A stretch of 64,000 nucleotides of DNA from Desulfuromusa sp. (GCA_021647765.1 JAKIUD010000006.1:1-64000), one strand, 5' to 3'. Shown: positions 25,088 to 33,612, numbered from the stretch's first letter. The notes: generated by a model from the letters alone, not told the origin. Made by a program: numbers and translations.

Positions 25088-26362
25088 TTACCCTTTGGCC
25101 TGAGCGGGCAAAAAATGATCTTCCGTAAAATTCAGAGTGGCAAAATAATCATCGAGGGTCTCTTCCCGGCGGATCAACTCCACCGACCCGTCGGCTCGCA
25201 GCAACAACTCTTTGGGACGTAATTTAGCGTTATACTGGAATCCCATGGCATGACCGTGAGCGCCAGTATCGTGAATCACCAGAATATCGCCTTCATCAAT
25301 CTTTGGCAGTTCACGCTGAACCGCAAACTTATCATTATTTTCACAGAGCGAGCCGGAGACATCATAAATATGATCTTTAGCAACATTCTCTTTACCGACC
25401 ACATCTATATGGTGGTAAGCACCATAAAGGGCAGGTCTCATCAATGCCGACATGCAAGCATCGACACCAATATAGTTACGGTAAATATCTTTATGATTGA
25501 TTGCAGACGTGACCAGGACTCCGTGTGGCCCAGTCATAAAGCGACCACTTTCCATATACATGCGGGGGACATAACCATGCTTTTTCTGGAAGGCGCTAAA
25601 TAATGATTCAATCTCAGCCGCCAGCGAATCAATATCCAGAGGGTCTTGATCCGGCTGATAGGGAATTCCTAAACCACCACCAATATTGACGAATTCGAAC
25701 TTAATTCCCAATTCAGATTTAACCAGTTCGGTCATTTCCAACAACATTCTGGCAGTTTCAACCATATAACTATAATCGAGTTCATTTGAGGCCACCATGG
25801 TATGCAGACCAAACCGTTTTGCACCACGTTGTTGAGCTAAACGATAAGCAGCAACAACCTGTTCATGACTGAGACCATATTTCGCCTCTACCGGATTACC
25901 AATAATGACATTACCGGTACGTCGCGGCCCCGGATTATAGCGAAAGCAAATCAGTTCAGGGAACACCGGAACTTTTTCAATCAATGAGATGTCGTCAAGA
26001 TTAAGGACACAGCCCCCCTCTTCTGCTGCAATTTGGAATTCAGTCTGGTCGGTATTATTTGAAGTAAACATAATCTGTTCACCTCTCGCACCAACCTGGC
26101 GACTCAATCTAAGCTCACCGATTGAGCTGCAATCAAACCCAAATCCCATATCTAACATCAATTTGAGAATGGCCGGATTAGGGAGTGCCTTAACAGCGTA
26201 GTACTCGCGAAAACCTGCAACTCCAGAAAAAAGTTGCTTAAGGGCTTCTCCCGTTTCACGGATACCCACCTCATCATAAATATGAAAAGGGGTTCCATAA
26301 TGTTCAACTAACTGTTCTGTAATGGGGAAAAGACGATCTTTAAAACTCTGTGACATCGGCAT
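25088..26362 (-). CDS. lysA: Diaminopimelate decarboxylase (fold III PLP enzyme)
   Basis: Last step of lysine synthesis, meso-DAP to lysine. 424 residues. YYAVKALPNPAI carries the PLP lysine, FVNIGGGLGIPY the glycine loop for phosphate, ESGRFMTGPHG the second barrel block, and DVSGSLCENNDKFAV the active-site cysteine region, then HDTGAHGHAMGFQYN. This longer form resembles LysA variants found in delta-proteobacteria; an orthologous ornithine/arginine-type decarboxylase cannot be fully excluded. AGGAGC eight bases before ATG. Directly follows an Lrp-type gene (15 bases), which may control it. Confidence 0.85.
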   Translation of the reverse strand: MPMSQSFKDRLFPITEQLVEHYGTPFHIYDEVGIRETGEALKQLFSGVAGFREYYAVKALPNPAILKLMLDMGFGFDCSSIGELRLSRQVGARGEQIMFTSNNTDQTEFQIAAEEGGCVLNLDDISLIEKVPVFPELICFRYNPGPRRTGNVIIGNPVEAKYGLSHEQVVAAYRLAQQRGAKRFGLHTMVASNELDYSYMVETARMLLEMTELVKSELGIKFEFVNIGGGLGIPYQPDQDPLDIDSLAAEIESLFSAFQKKHGYVPRMYMESGRFMTGPHGVLVTSAINHKDIYRNYIGVDACMSALMRPALYGAYHHIDVVGKENVAKDHIYDVSGSLCENNDKFAVQRELPKIDEGDILVIHDTGAHGHAMGFQYNAKLRPKELLLRADGSVELIRREETLDDYFATLNFTEDHFLPAQAKG

Positions 26363-26377
26363 ATAGTTGCTCCTAAA

Positions 26378-26854
26378 TTATGAGGATAAGCGGTTTAAAT
26401 CTATTTTTCTGGTTTCTTTAATTGTATTCAGGACAATACTGGTTTGGGTCTGTTGCACCCCGTCCAGAGAACATATCTCCTCGGCAAGGACTCGACCTAA
26501 CTCAGCATTATCAGCAACCCGCAACTTCAGCAAATAACCATCTTCTCCCGCAACTTGATGGATGTCCTGCACTCCAGTTACTCTTGATAAATCCTTGGCC
26601 AGATTAACTCGACAGGAAGACTGTAGCGTTACGTGCACAAAGGCCATTAACCCCTGACTAAAAGGTTGCGGGTTCAAACGAACTTCATACCCTTCAATAA
26701 TGCCACGATCTTCAAGTTTACGAATTCGTTCCAAAACCGCAGAAGGAGCCATGCCAACTTGCCGAGCAACTTCAGCATTGGGAATTCGTGCCTTCTCCTG
26801 AAGTATCTGCAGTATTTTATAGTCTACATTGTCGATCATTCTCTTTATATCCAT
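26378..26854 (-). CDS. Lrp/AsnC-family transcriptional regulator
   Basis: 158 residues, helix-turn-helix DYKILQILQEKARIPNAEVARQVGMAPSAVLERIRKLEDRGIIEGYEV followed by a RAM ligand domain (HQVAGEDGYLLKLRVADNAELGRVL). 15 bases upstream of lysA and on the same strand, so it probably forms an operon and may respond to lysine or DAP (inference). Start ATG 26854 lacks a clear ribosome site; ATG at 26839 (after AAAGAGA) is an alternative. Confidence 0.88.
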   Translation of the reverse strand: MDIKRMIDNVDYKILQILQEKARIPNAEVARQVGMAPSAVLERIRKLEDRGIIEGYEVRLNPQPFSQGLMAFVHVTLQSSCRVNLAKDLSRVTGVQDIHQVAGEDGYLLKLRVADNAELGRVLAEEICSLDGVQQTQTSIVLNTIKETRKIDLNRLSS

Positions 26855-26998
26855 AGCAGGAGAATATCATTCATATTGAGGCGAATGTCAACCTATAGTG
26901 TCTTGTTTTAAATTTTAGTGCGGTTAGTGTTAATAAAATGAATAGAGAAATGGATGGCGGCAAACAATTTAGAGAGGAAATTGAACTGTCAGAGGCAA

Positions 26999-27979
26999 TT
27001 ATGCAACACCTAGAACTTTAGAAATCAGATAACCAGAGTAACCTAGATAAATAGTCAACAGCAGCAAACCGTCCACACGAGAAAGTTGTTTTTGTCCACC
27101 ATCGCCAACTCGCGCCAGAAACAGAGCCAGGGTCAACAACCCCATAAGAAGAGAATCACGATAAAGGACCTCAGGACTGATCTCCAATGGGTGAATGACT
27201 CCTGCAATTCCTACGACAGCTAAGGTATTGAAAAAATTGGAACCAATGACATTGCCTATTGCCAAATCATGTTCACCCTTACGAATTGCCGCTAAGGTAG
27301 AAGCTAATTCCGGTAAAGATGTTCCGATTGCAACAACAGTCAGGCCAATAATAAGATCACTGGCACCAAAAGCGCGAGCAATCTCGACGGCGCCCCAGAC
27401 CAACAGCCGTGAACTGATAACCAGGACAACGATTCCAACCACCAACCAGATGATTGCTGATTTCAGTGGCATGGGATCCTTCTCCAATTTAACATCCAGA
27501 TCGGATTTCAAACTATCCTGACGTTGACGTAGCCCCAGCCAGATCCACCACCCCATAACGCTGGCAAATACCAGCAACAGAATCGTGGCATCAACCCGGC
27601 TAAGATAGAGATCAAACAGCAGACCAGCCCCCAGCAGTGTCACCATCAACAAAACTGGCAATTCTTTACGTAATGTCCCGGACTTAATCGTTATTGGGTG
27701 GATCAATGCCGTTAGCCCGAGGATCAGAGCGATATTAGCAATGTTGGAACCGTATGCGTTTCCAAGCGCCAATCCAGGATTACCTTGGATTGCCGAAATA
27801 GCAGAAACAACCATTTCAGGCGCAGAAGTTCCAAACCCGATAATCACCATCCCTATCAATAAGGAAGGCATACCGGCATGATAGGCTGTTGCTGCTGCAC
27901 CCTCGATAAACCGATTGGCACTCCAGACCAGCAGGATCAAACCAATAAGCAGAGAAATAGTAGGTAATGTCAGTGACAT
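26999..27979 (-). CDS. CaCA-family Na+/Ca2+ exchanger (YrbG-like)
   Basis: Ten-helix inner-membrane antiporter, 326 residues, made of two inverted halves. Each alpha-repeat signature is visible: GFGTSAPEMVVSAISA with GNAYGSNIANIALILG, and AIGTSLPELASTLAAI with GNVIGSNFFNTLAVVG. The open frame extends upstream to 28138, but those 53 codons come from an intergenic repeat; ATG 27979 (AGGTCA upstream) starts straight into the first helix and is the correct start. Monocistronic. Confidence 0.9.
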   Translation of the reverse strand: MSLTLPTISLLIGLILLVWSANRFIEGAAATAYHAGMPSLLIGMVIIGFGTSAPEMVVSAISAIQGNPGLALGNAYGSNIANIALILGLTALIHPITIKSGTLRKELPVLLMVTLLGAGLLFDLYLSRVDATILLLVFASVMGWWIWLGLRQRQDSLKSDLDVKLEKDPMPLKSAIIWLVVGIVVLVISSRLLVWGAVEIARAFGASDLIIGLTVVAIGTSLPELASTLAAIRKGEHDLAIGNVIGSNFFNTLAVVGIAGVIHPLEISPEVLYRDSLLMGLLTLALFLARVGDGGQKQLSRVDGLLLLTIYLGYSGYLISKVLGVA

Positions 27980-28042
27980 AAATGACCTGTGATGATTGAG
28001 TGAATCAAAAGAGTTGAATGACGCTGGTTTAAAGGGAACTGG

Positions 28043-28139
28043 CAGCAAAGCCGGAACTGTCCCCGCGTGAGGGCTGTCCCGCACTTTTGCGGTGCGAACC
28101 TTATCGCTATTCGGGACAGAATTGAATTCTGTCCCCAAG
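28043..28139. repeat. Dispersed repeat family 2, copy a
   Basis: Contains CCGGAACTGTCCCC, GGGCTGTCCC and TTTTGCGGTGCGAACC, blocks shared with copies at 31316, 33455, 36936, 41475 and 60688, and ends with a GGGACAGAATT / AATTCTGTCCCC hairpin. It lies in the leader of the CaCA exchanger and produces a false N-terminal extension of that gene. Confidence 0.65.
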
Positions 28140-28216
28140 AAATAGGCCGCCCTGCTTAGTTTGTAACTTGCAACAATAGATCATGACTCCCGAACCGGGT
28201 GTCAGCGTCGAGGAGC

Positions 28217-28429
28217 TCAACCAAAAACCGGACTGCAGGCCTTTTTTGCCGCCAGTTCTTTTTTTCGCCGTTTTTCCAGATATAATTGATCCTGTTCAAG
28301 ATGACATTTTTTATATTTGAGACCGCTATCACACCAGCAAAGATCGTTCCGTAGTGGCAATATTTCCGGTGGTGCTGGCTCAAGACCTTCTTTTTCTTCA
28401 TTCTTAAAAAAACGACTGAACAAACCCAT
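28217..28429 (-). CDS. Small SEC-C motif protein
   Basis: 70 residues. LCWCDSGLKYKKCHLEQ is a SEC-C zinc motif (CxC-x8-CH), as at the C-terminus of SecA, YecA and many short stand-alone proteins. The N-terminus GLFSRFFKNEEKEG is basic/amphipathic. Probably binds zinc and a protein partner; function otherwise unknown. The start is MGLFSRFF; upstream AGGGGAG (in TATTATAGGGGAGTTTT) gives a strong ribosome site. Confidence 0.75.
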   Translation of the reverse strand: MGLFSRFFKNEEKEGLEPAPPEILPLRNDLCWCDSGLKYKKCHLEQDQLYLEKRRKKELAAKKACSPVFG

Positions 28430-28571
28430 ACAAAAACTCCCCTATAATAAATCGATAGACCAGAGGAAATATATAGAAAAACCCTCAGTTAAACAAGAGA
28501 TCTTTACAACGCACTGTCGCACACTTCACTTTCCATCCATGGGCAAAAATAATAAGTATCAGGCCGGACGG

Positions 28572-29096
28572 TCATAATCCTTTTTTCTCAAACCAGATAA
28601 AGCAAGCAACTCCAATCAGGGTGAAAACCACTGCTATCGGCCAAGGCGACAGCCCTAAAACTTGTGGCAAAGTGATCTTTCCATAAGCACCCCAAGTCAG
28701 AACAGTTTTCTGCAAAAATGGAAATGCTTCAGCATATAATCCTGCTCCAACCAGCATTCCAAGGATTGCCCAAAAAGCATGCACCCGCCCCTCGGCAAGA
28801 GCCCCGACTGAAGTTCCTGGGCAATATCCAGCAATTGCCCAACCGAAACCAAATAATAGGCCGCCAATAATAATGGCGCCAAGGTGAGTTGCTTTAACGC
28901 TCAGGGCAATCCAACCAAGAGAATAACAAGCATATATTCCAACCATTCCTACAATTACCGCGGTCAGCATAAACTTGATAATGGTCATGTCTTTCAGCAA
29001 CATAAAACCGACCTGTTTTTCAAAACGGAGAACTTCACCCTTCTGCAGCAAAAAACCAAACAGAATGCCGGTAATCAATCCAATTACTTGTTCCAT
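28572..29096 (-). CDS. YeeE/YedE-family membrane protein, second half
   Basis: About 174 residues, four to five helices. The family core GFGWAIAGYCPGTSVGALAEG carries the conserved cysteine thought to guide thiosulfate or sulfide-sulfur through TsuA-like channels. Together with the preceding gene it makes up a two-piece version of the single-chain YeeE. ATG 29096 has GGAGGA upstream and overlaps the first gene's end by 13 bases; the frame continues upstream but within the partner's coding region. Confidence 0.85.
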   Translation of the reverse strand: MEQVIGLITGILFGFLLQKGEVLRFEKQVGFMLLKDMTIIKFMLTAVIVGMVGIYACYSLGWIALSVKATHLGAIIIGGLLFGFGWAIAGYCPGTSVGALAEGRVHAFWAILGMLVGAGLYAEAFPFLQKTVLTWGAYGKITLPQVLGLSPWPIAVVFTLIGVACFIWFEKKGL

Positions 29097-29638
29097 GATT
29101 GTCCTCCAGATCCGTACAGAAACCGAGCTGTCACAATGCCACCAACAAGAAAAAATACCAGCGCCAACAGACCACTGACAGATAGCTGCATATTTCCCGA
29201 CAAGCCGTGACCACTTGGGCAACCACCAGCCAGCCTTGCTCCAAACAACAAAATTACTCCACCGATAAAAGCACCAATAGCTCTGACCACAGAACTAGAT
29301 CCAAAGCGTTGTTCCCAAATTGGGGGAACCTTCTCAATTTTATGTGTTTTCCCCAGCCGCGCTGAGATTAAAGCGCCGACAAAGATACCGACCACAAAAA
29401 GCATCTGCCAGTCAACTTTGACTTTCTTCTTGGCAAAATAGGTATTTTCAGCAACATAGTCTGCAGCAATAACCTTTTCAGCATATCCTGCTACCCGAAC
29501 AAAGGTGGTTGAAGCACCCAGGTATTTTGGTTTGTCAATAACAACCGTTGTAACCACGACAGACAGGACAGCTAAAATTCCAACCATAGCCCCGGCAACA
29601 TACGGGCTCCAGCGTGAGGCGAACAAAGAGAGATTCAT
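29084..29638 (-). CDS. YeeE/YedE-family membrane protein, first half
   Basis: 184 residues, N-terminal helix, a periplasmic loop of ~50 residues (IDKPKYLGASTT...AKKKVKVDW), then three helices with the signature ARLAGGCPSGHGLSG including the conserved cysteine. Paired with the overlapping gene 28572-29096. No TusA or rhodanese gene is next to it, which are frequent partners. Probable role: uptake of thiosulfate or related reduced sulfur. Confidence 0.85.
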   Translation of the reverse strand: MNLSLFASRWSPYVAGAMVGILAVLSVVVTTVVIDKPKYLGASTTFVRVAGYAEKVIAADYVAENTYFAKKKVKVDWQMLFVVGIFVGALISARLGKTHKIEKVPPIWEQRFGSSSVVRAIGAFIGGVILLFGARLAGGCPSGHGLSGNMQLSVSGLLALVFFLVGGIVTARFLYGSGGQSWNK

Positions 29639-29763
29639 GCACGTATCCTTTCAGTTATTTGTAATAAATATTAATTCATTCTTCTATATATACAATTTTT
29701 CATACTAACATAACTAAAAAAGTCATTAAATGCAATAAAAACTCTTCTTATCTGCAATAGCTT

Positions 29764-29895
29764 GAGGCTCTTGCAAAACCCTATAAAGTTCAGTGACCGT
29801 CATTCCCGCGCAGGCGGGAATCCAGAGGTTTCCTGGGTTCATCAAAAAAACTGGTTCCCCGTTTCCACGAGGCTGACGACTTTTGCAAGAGGCTC
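29764..29895. repeat. MITE-like element with 15-bp terminal inverted repeats (family 4)
   Basis: GAGGCTCTTGCAAAA (29764-29778) and TTTTGCAAGAGGCTC (29881-29895) match as inverted ends at 14 of 15 positions. Inside is the widespread palindrome ATTCCCGCGCAGGCGGGAAT followed by CCAGAGG. A partial copy (GAGCCTCTTGCGAAAGTCGTCA... GGGGTTCCAG) lies at 36871-36931. No coding capacity; too small to encode a transposase. It ends two bases from the stop codon of the next gene. Confidence 0.75.
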
Positions 29896-29897
29896 GC

Positions 29898-30398
29898 TTA
29901 ATAAGATTTACGATAAATGGTATGGTGACATTTTGGGCAAGGAGGAATTTTTGCAGTTTTCTTCATCTGGATTTCTTCACCACATTCTTTGCAGGTTAAT
30001 GTTCCCGGGCTGGTTATCTCCCCGGTTTTATACTCCAGTTGCTGCTCCGTTTTTTTTGCCCAATCGGTTAAAGTTTCAGCAGCGTTCGATAAAATCCGAG
30101 AAAAAATACTTTGCGCCCCTGCAGCGACTCGCTTGGGATCGACAGCCTGTTTGACACTGTCCTTCCCTTTGCCTGCACTGGCAAAAGTATGTTGGATATC
30201 GCGCTTCACAAAAGCTGATACTTTTTCAGCTTGTTCTCTGGTGAAATTTCCTGCAGAGGAGAGTTCATCTCCTGCCTTTTTTAATGCTTCATCCAGGTTT
30301 TTGCGGCTGCTTACCAGTAGTTCCTCTGTGCGTGAAATGATTTTTTCATATAGACTCACATCTTCCTGTTCATTTTTTTTCTGATGACTCTCGGTCAT
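29898..30398 (-). CDS. Zinc-ribbon protein of the DUF1451 (YbeL-like) type
   Basis: 166 residues. The first ~130 are helical and highly charged (EKIISRTEELLVSSRKNLDEALKKAGDEL...), the C-terminus is a zinc ribbon with TCKECGEEI and PPCPKCHHTIY. This is the YbeL/DUF1451 organisation. Function not established; regulation by stress is reported for relatives. The stop codon is two bases from the family 4 element, so the 3' end may have been trimmed or exactly bounded by its insertion. Confidence 0.75.
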   Translation of the reverse strand: MTESHQKKNEQEDVSLYEKIISRTEELLVSSRKNLDEALKKAGDELSSAGNFTREQAEKVSAFVKRDIQHTFASAGKGKDSVKQAVDPKRVAAGAQSIFSRILSNAAETLTDWAKKTEQQLEYKTGEITSPGTLTCKECGEEIQMKKTAKIPPCPKCHHTIYRKSY

Positions 30399-30629
30399 GG
30401 CTCTACTCCTTATTGTTTTGGACGAAGAAGACTAGCTGAGTATAAGGATACCAGATTATTATGGGGGATGGATGGGGAAAATGAAAATTAAAGAACCTAC
30501 GATTTTTTATCTTCATCGGGCAAACACCCGAGGATGAAACCAACCAGTGCACCAAAAAGAGCCCCCGACCAGGGACTTGCAGTTGCACCTCAGGTACTCC
30601 CCACACATTGCCCCAGATATTCCAAATTC

Positions 30630-30742
30630 CAGCGATAACGCCCCCCTCATCCGCCCTGACGGGCACCTTCTCCCTCTGAGAGAAGGAAACAGAAATAGCA
30701 ACTGAAGATCCTGAACTAAAGTCCATAGTTTTTACTAGCGTG
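30630..30742 (-). repeat. Dispersed repeat family 3, copy 1
   Basis: In reverse orientation this is nearly identical to 46034-46147: CACGCT(A/G)GTAAAAAC, TATGGACTTT/ATGGACTTTT, TTCAGTTGCTATT, a CTTCTCCCT...AGGGAGAAGG-type palindrome, GTGCCCGTCAGGGCGGATGAGG and CGTTATCGCT. Noncoding. Confidence 0.7.
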
Positions 30743-30993
30743 ATGGAAGAATAAAATCAAGCCACCAAGTCGGAGCAACAGATTCAACGTATTATAAGTG
30801 ATGACATTTAAGTAATTTTCTCTTGCAAAGAATTGAATAAGAGAGAAAATAACGGTATAATATACATAACGATAACGGGAAAGGAGGAATGCCTATCGAA
30901 AAAGACATAGCGCAGTTGAGTTGGTTTTCCATTAATCCAGCGCCACAAGGTTCTGGATAATCCCGTGAACAGGGATATTCATAACAATAGACA

Positions 30994-31023
30994 GAAGGCT
31001 CGCGCAACAGTGGCGAGCCTTTC
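30994..31023. terminator. Terminator-like hairpin downstream of the 69-residue membrane protein gene
   Basis: GAAGGCTCGC and GCGAGCCTTTC form a nine-pair stem with a nine-base loop. Only a short T-run follows on the plus strand and none on the minus strand, so efficiency is uncertain. Confidence 0.5.
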
Positions 31024-31039
31024 ACTGTATATTGAACAA

Positions 31040-31249
31040 TTAACCACCAGTGAACAGACCGAAAGCTATATTGAGAAAACCCATAATAACCACAAACAAA
31101 ACAGCAATCAGCAATCCCCTCGCCACCAGTTTTGCGATAAACTCTTTGGTCGTCGCTGGCTTATTTTTATCTAAAATAAAAGACCAGATTAAAGCCAAAA
31201 CAACAGCGATTGAAGTACCGATGATATAGGTTGAATAGAGGTTGATCAA
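31040..31249 (-). CDS. Small two-helix membrane protein, unknown
   Basis: 69 residues: helix at ~6-26 (YIIGTSIAVVLALIWSFIL), a basic cytoplasmic loop with KNKPATTKEF, and a second helix (LLIAVLFVVIMGFLNIAFGL). Orientation N-out with both ends outside is suggested by charge. No family recognised. Downstream hairpin at 30994 supports a real transcript; the start is an ATG without a strong ribosome site. Confidence 0.5.
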   Translation of the reverse strand: MINLYSTYIIGTSIAVVLALIWSFILDKNKPATTKEFIAKLVARGLLIAVLFVVIMGFLNIAFGLFTGG

Positions 31250-31315
31250 TATTGTGCTTCCTTCCCTGTCATGACTGAAGGTTTAAAACCATCTTCTCTG
31301 CCAAGCCTCTTAGAG

Positions 31316-31395
31316 CCATCGAGGGCTGTCCCGAAGTTTACAAGCCACGAAGAACTGCGGTGGTTCGCACCGCAAAAGCCCGGGACTGTCTCCTC
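31316..31395. repeat. Dispersed repeat family 2, copy b
   Basis: GGGCTGTCCCGAAGTTTAC, CCACGAAGAACTGCGGTGG, TTCGCACCGCAAAAGCC and GGGACTGTC blocks, the same order as in copies d and e. Confidence 0.65.
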
Positions 31396-31463
31396 AGTAA
31401 ATAGGCATTTAGAGATAATTTTTAACACAGCAATCGCAACGTAGATAGTTTTTCAACAGCCAG

Positions 31464-31838
31464 TTAGGCTTTCCACAACCCATGCAGATTACAATAAGCA
31501 CGCGCAGTTATTACCTCGGCCGCTACTGAAAATTTTGCATCTGGCGTGTCTCCCGGTTTGAGAAATTTTCTATAGCTAACGCCATCGGCAATCACTTCAA
31601 TCCACTCGATGTAGTGCTCCTCCTGCATGGGATGAGCGACACTGCCAACTGAAACCTCCATGTCGTCACCGATACCGATAACCATAGGAACATGCTTCTC
31701 ATGTGCACCATCGGTACTATTTTCAACCAAGAGATTCATAGGGGCGTCACAGCAGGTGAGAACACCTTGACCTTCAGTCAAGACAGTGACGATATTGCCG
31801 CATATTGCACATTTATACACACCGTTTCTTGTTGTCAT
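31464..31838 (-). CDS. dfx: Desulfoferrodoxin (superoxide reductase)
   Basis: Reduces superoxide to peroxide in anaerobes. 124 residues with both iron centres: desulforedoxin-like centre I C10, C13, C29, C30, and the catalytic centre II ligands H49, H69, H75, C116 and H119 (AYCNLHGLW). K48 sits beside H49 (EKHVP), the residue that steers superoxide. Strong promoter upstream (31874-31901) and AAGGAGG before the ATG. Monocistronic. Rubredoxin at 60510 could be its electron donor. Confidence 0.96.
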   Translation of the reverse strand: MTTRNGVYKCAICGNIVTVLTEGQGVLTCCDAPMNLLVENSTDGAHEKHVPMVIGIGDDMEVSVGSVAHPMQEEHYIEWIEVIADGVSYRKFLKPGDTPDAKFSVAAEVITARAYCNLHGLWKA

Positions 31839-31873
31839 AGCACCTCCTTATGGTTTGGTTTTTTGTTATAAAT

Positions 31874-31901
31874 ATAATAACAGTCAGGGTAACATTTTCA
31901 A
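31874..31901 (-). promoter_or_regulatory. Sigma-70 type promoter of dfx
   Basis: On the minus strand TTGAAA (31901-31896), 16 bases, TATTAT (31879-31874), about 35 bases before the dfx start codon. Confidence 0.55.
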
Positions 31902-32085
31902 GAAACAGGACTGATTTATTTGCTAAGCAGTCATCCCTGAAAAATCATAACCATAGGTCATTACTGCCTTATATTGTGTTTTAAGATTGTTCAAATCACC
32001 AATAACAAAGGCATCCAGGATGGTCATTCGACTCAAGCAGGCTGTCTGGAAATAAAAATAGCGTTCCCAAAACTCCACATTGCAG

Positions 32086-33081
32086 CTAGATGGTCTCTTT
32101 CTGTCCACCGAAATACTTCATAAACTGAACTCTTTCATAGACGGCCGGATCAGCGCTTTTGTCCTGACTCATTTTGCCACGGAAGTTCTCAAGTGTTTCG
32201 TAACCGTGTCGGGTCATCCAGGTTTCAAGATCTTCTAGCATTGTGTGGATATAATTCGGGCTGTGCTGATATAACGCAGAGACAACTTGTACCGCCTGGG
32301 CGCCTGCCAGTAATTGCTTGATAACTGCCTCGCCGTCGTGAACACCCGTAGACGCAGCCAACTGACAGGAAACCCTCTGCGACATCATAGCAATCCAACG
32401 CAGTGCTGTGACCATTTCAGTTGGAGAACTGATCACGCTGTTCTGCACCACTTTAAGTTTCTCAATGTCGAAATCGGGGCTGTAAAAACGGTTGAAAAGC
32501 ACCAGGCCTGAAATTCCTGTGTTCGACAGCTTCTGAATCATCGAGCCGAGGTGGGTGAAGTAATGGCTGATTTTCAATGATACCGGAATGGAAACACTAT
32601 CGAGAACCTTTTCGATAACCTTGAAATAGACCTGCTCCATTTCATCAGCGCTGCGGTTCTGCTCCGTTGGCAGGAAAAACATGTTTAGTTCAAGGGCATC
32701 CGCACCGGCGGTCTCCAACCGCGTGGCGTAAGTCGTCCACTCATACGAGAAGGCGCAGTTGATACTAGCGATGATCGGAATGGATACGCTCTCTTTCGCT
32801 TCTCGGATCAAGGTTGTATACTTCTCAAGTTGATCGTACCGAATCACCAGATCCTGATAATCGAAGCGTTCCATATAACGGCTTGTTTCGGGGACATCCT
32901 TCATCAGATCATCCATCTCGTGGATGATTTCCTCCTCGAAGATTGATTTGAGAACGACAGCTCCCGCTCCTCCCCCTTCGAGCTTTCTGACCCCAGCCAC
33001 TGAATTGGATAATGCTGAACTTCCCGCGATAATCGGGTTCTTCAACTTCAACCCCATAAAAGTTGTCGACAAATCTGTCAT
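32086..33081 (-). CDS. Dihydroorotate dehydrogenase-like flavoprotein
   Basis: 331-residue FMN barrel of the DHOD/PreA group. N-terminus TTFMGLKLKNPIIAGSSALS, the FMN-phosphate region QLAASTGVHDGEAVIKQLLAGAQAVQVVSALY, and INCAFSYEWTTYATRLETAGADALELNMF are typical of the 'dihydroorotate dehydrogenase-like protein' found in many anaerobes next to redox genes. The substrate-binding signature of real PyrD is not evident, so pyrimidine synthesis is not assumed. AAAGG nine bases before ATG. Between its stop and dfx (247 bases) lies only an unsupported 61-codon frame. Confidence 0.8.
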   Translation of the reverse strand: MTDLSTTFMGLKLKNPIIAGSSALSNSVAGVRKLEGGGAGAVVLKSIFEEEIIHEMDDLMKDVPETSRYMERFDYQDLVIRYDQLEKYTTLIREAKESVSIPIIASINCAFSYEWTTYATRLETAGADALELNMFFLPTEQNRSADEMEQVYFKVIEKVLDSVSIPVSLKISHYFTHLGSMIQKLSNTGISGLVLFNRFYSPDFDIEKLKVVQNSVISSPTEMVTALRWIAMMSQRVSCQLAASTGVHDGEAVIKQLLAGAQAVQVVSALYQHSPNYIHTMLEDLETWMTRHGYETLENFRGKMSQDKSADPAVYERVQFMKYFGGQKETI

Positions 33082-33205
33082 TGCAATAACCTTTCTTAAA
33101 TCTCAACTCACTTTACAAGCCGAAACTAAATATTAATTCCATCATTGTAACATCTCTCCTGAATCAACTCATAAGTGCACTTACAATGCCTTGGTTGGAG
33201 ACTCG

Positions 33206-33424
33206 TTAATGCTCCACGATCCCTTCTATTTCCCGAACTTTACCCTTTTGTGCAAGAAACACGATGAGAATAATGATTCCGATCACAGGAACAATCGCAA
33301 TCAATTGCCACCAACCGCTACGATTTGTATCATGCAGACGTCGTGTCGCAGCGGCAATTGATGGTAGTAGCGTGCCAAGAGAAAAGAGTCCGCTGAGGAC
33401 AGAGCTAACCATCGATGTTGCCAT
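33206..33424 (-). pseudogene. Truncated DUF805-family membrane protein
   Basis: 72 residues with LLPSIAAATRRLHDTNRSGWWQLIAIVPVIGIIILIVFLAQKG, the unmistakable C-terminal half of YhaH-like DUF805 proteins (R-R-L-H-D-T-x-R-S-G-W-W). The usual first one or two helices (~40 residues) are missing and no ribosome site precedes the ATG. A family 2 repeat starts 30 bases upstream, so the 5' part has probably been lost. Confidence 0.6.
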
Positions 33425-33454
33425 GCTTGAAAACTAGGGAAAACTGGGGGACAC

Positions 33455-33536
33455 TCACGAATGGCGCTAGTTTAAGCAATTCTGCAGTAATCTCGGGACT
33501 GTCCCCAGGGTCATCGGGGGCTGTCCCGTTTTTGCT
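33455..33536. repeat. Dispersed repeat family 2, copy c
   Basis: Begins CGAATGGCGCTAGTTTAAGC, the outer end also seen in copies e and f, then TCTCGGGACTGTCCCC and TCATCGGGGGCTGTCCC. Adjacent to the truncated DUF805 gene. Confidence 0.65.
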
Positions 33537-33547
33537 GTTATACAAAC

Positions 33548-33612
33548 AAAAAAACGCTGTCTTCCATAAATCTATTCGGAAGTGACGGCGTTGGATTTAT
33601 CGGTTTTTTTTC
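33548..33612. terminator. Bidirectional hairpin/terminator downstream of mtaB
   Basis: On the minus strand AACGC...CTTCC pairs with GGAAG...GCGTT and is followed by seven T. On the plus strand ATAAATC/GATTTAT is followed by CGG and eight T. It lies 212 bases past the mtaB stop within a 399-base spacer that otherwise shows only a TGTCCGGTTAAAGACTTGC motif near 33711. Confidence 0.6.

Larger units (their letters stand above)
30399..31039. other. 641-base gene-poor region: repeats, remnant peptide frame, hairpin
   Basis: On the minus strand a short frame ending at 30497 encodes SGALFGALVGFILGCLPDED, a glycine-zipper membrane stretch, but lacks a usable start, so it is read as a remnant. A family 3 repeat follows at 30630. 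30743-30990 shows no gene. A stem GAAGGCTCGC/GCGAGCCTTTC at 30994-31023 is downstream of the next minus-strand gene. Confidence 0.45.

Noticed and set aside
26660..26680. GGGTTCAAACG resembling a tRNA T-loop
   Set aside because: Lies inside the Lrp gene on the coding strand and no acceptor or anticodon stems surround it.
27980..28138. N-terminal extension of the Na/Ca exchanger
   Set aside because: The 53 codons coincide with a dispersed repeat, lack a ribosome site at the distal start and add polar sequence before the first helix.
31923..32108. 61-codon minus-strand frame between the DHOD-like gene and dfx
   Set aside because: Overlaps the end of the DHOD-like gene, has no ribosome site and no recognisable motif.
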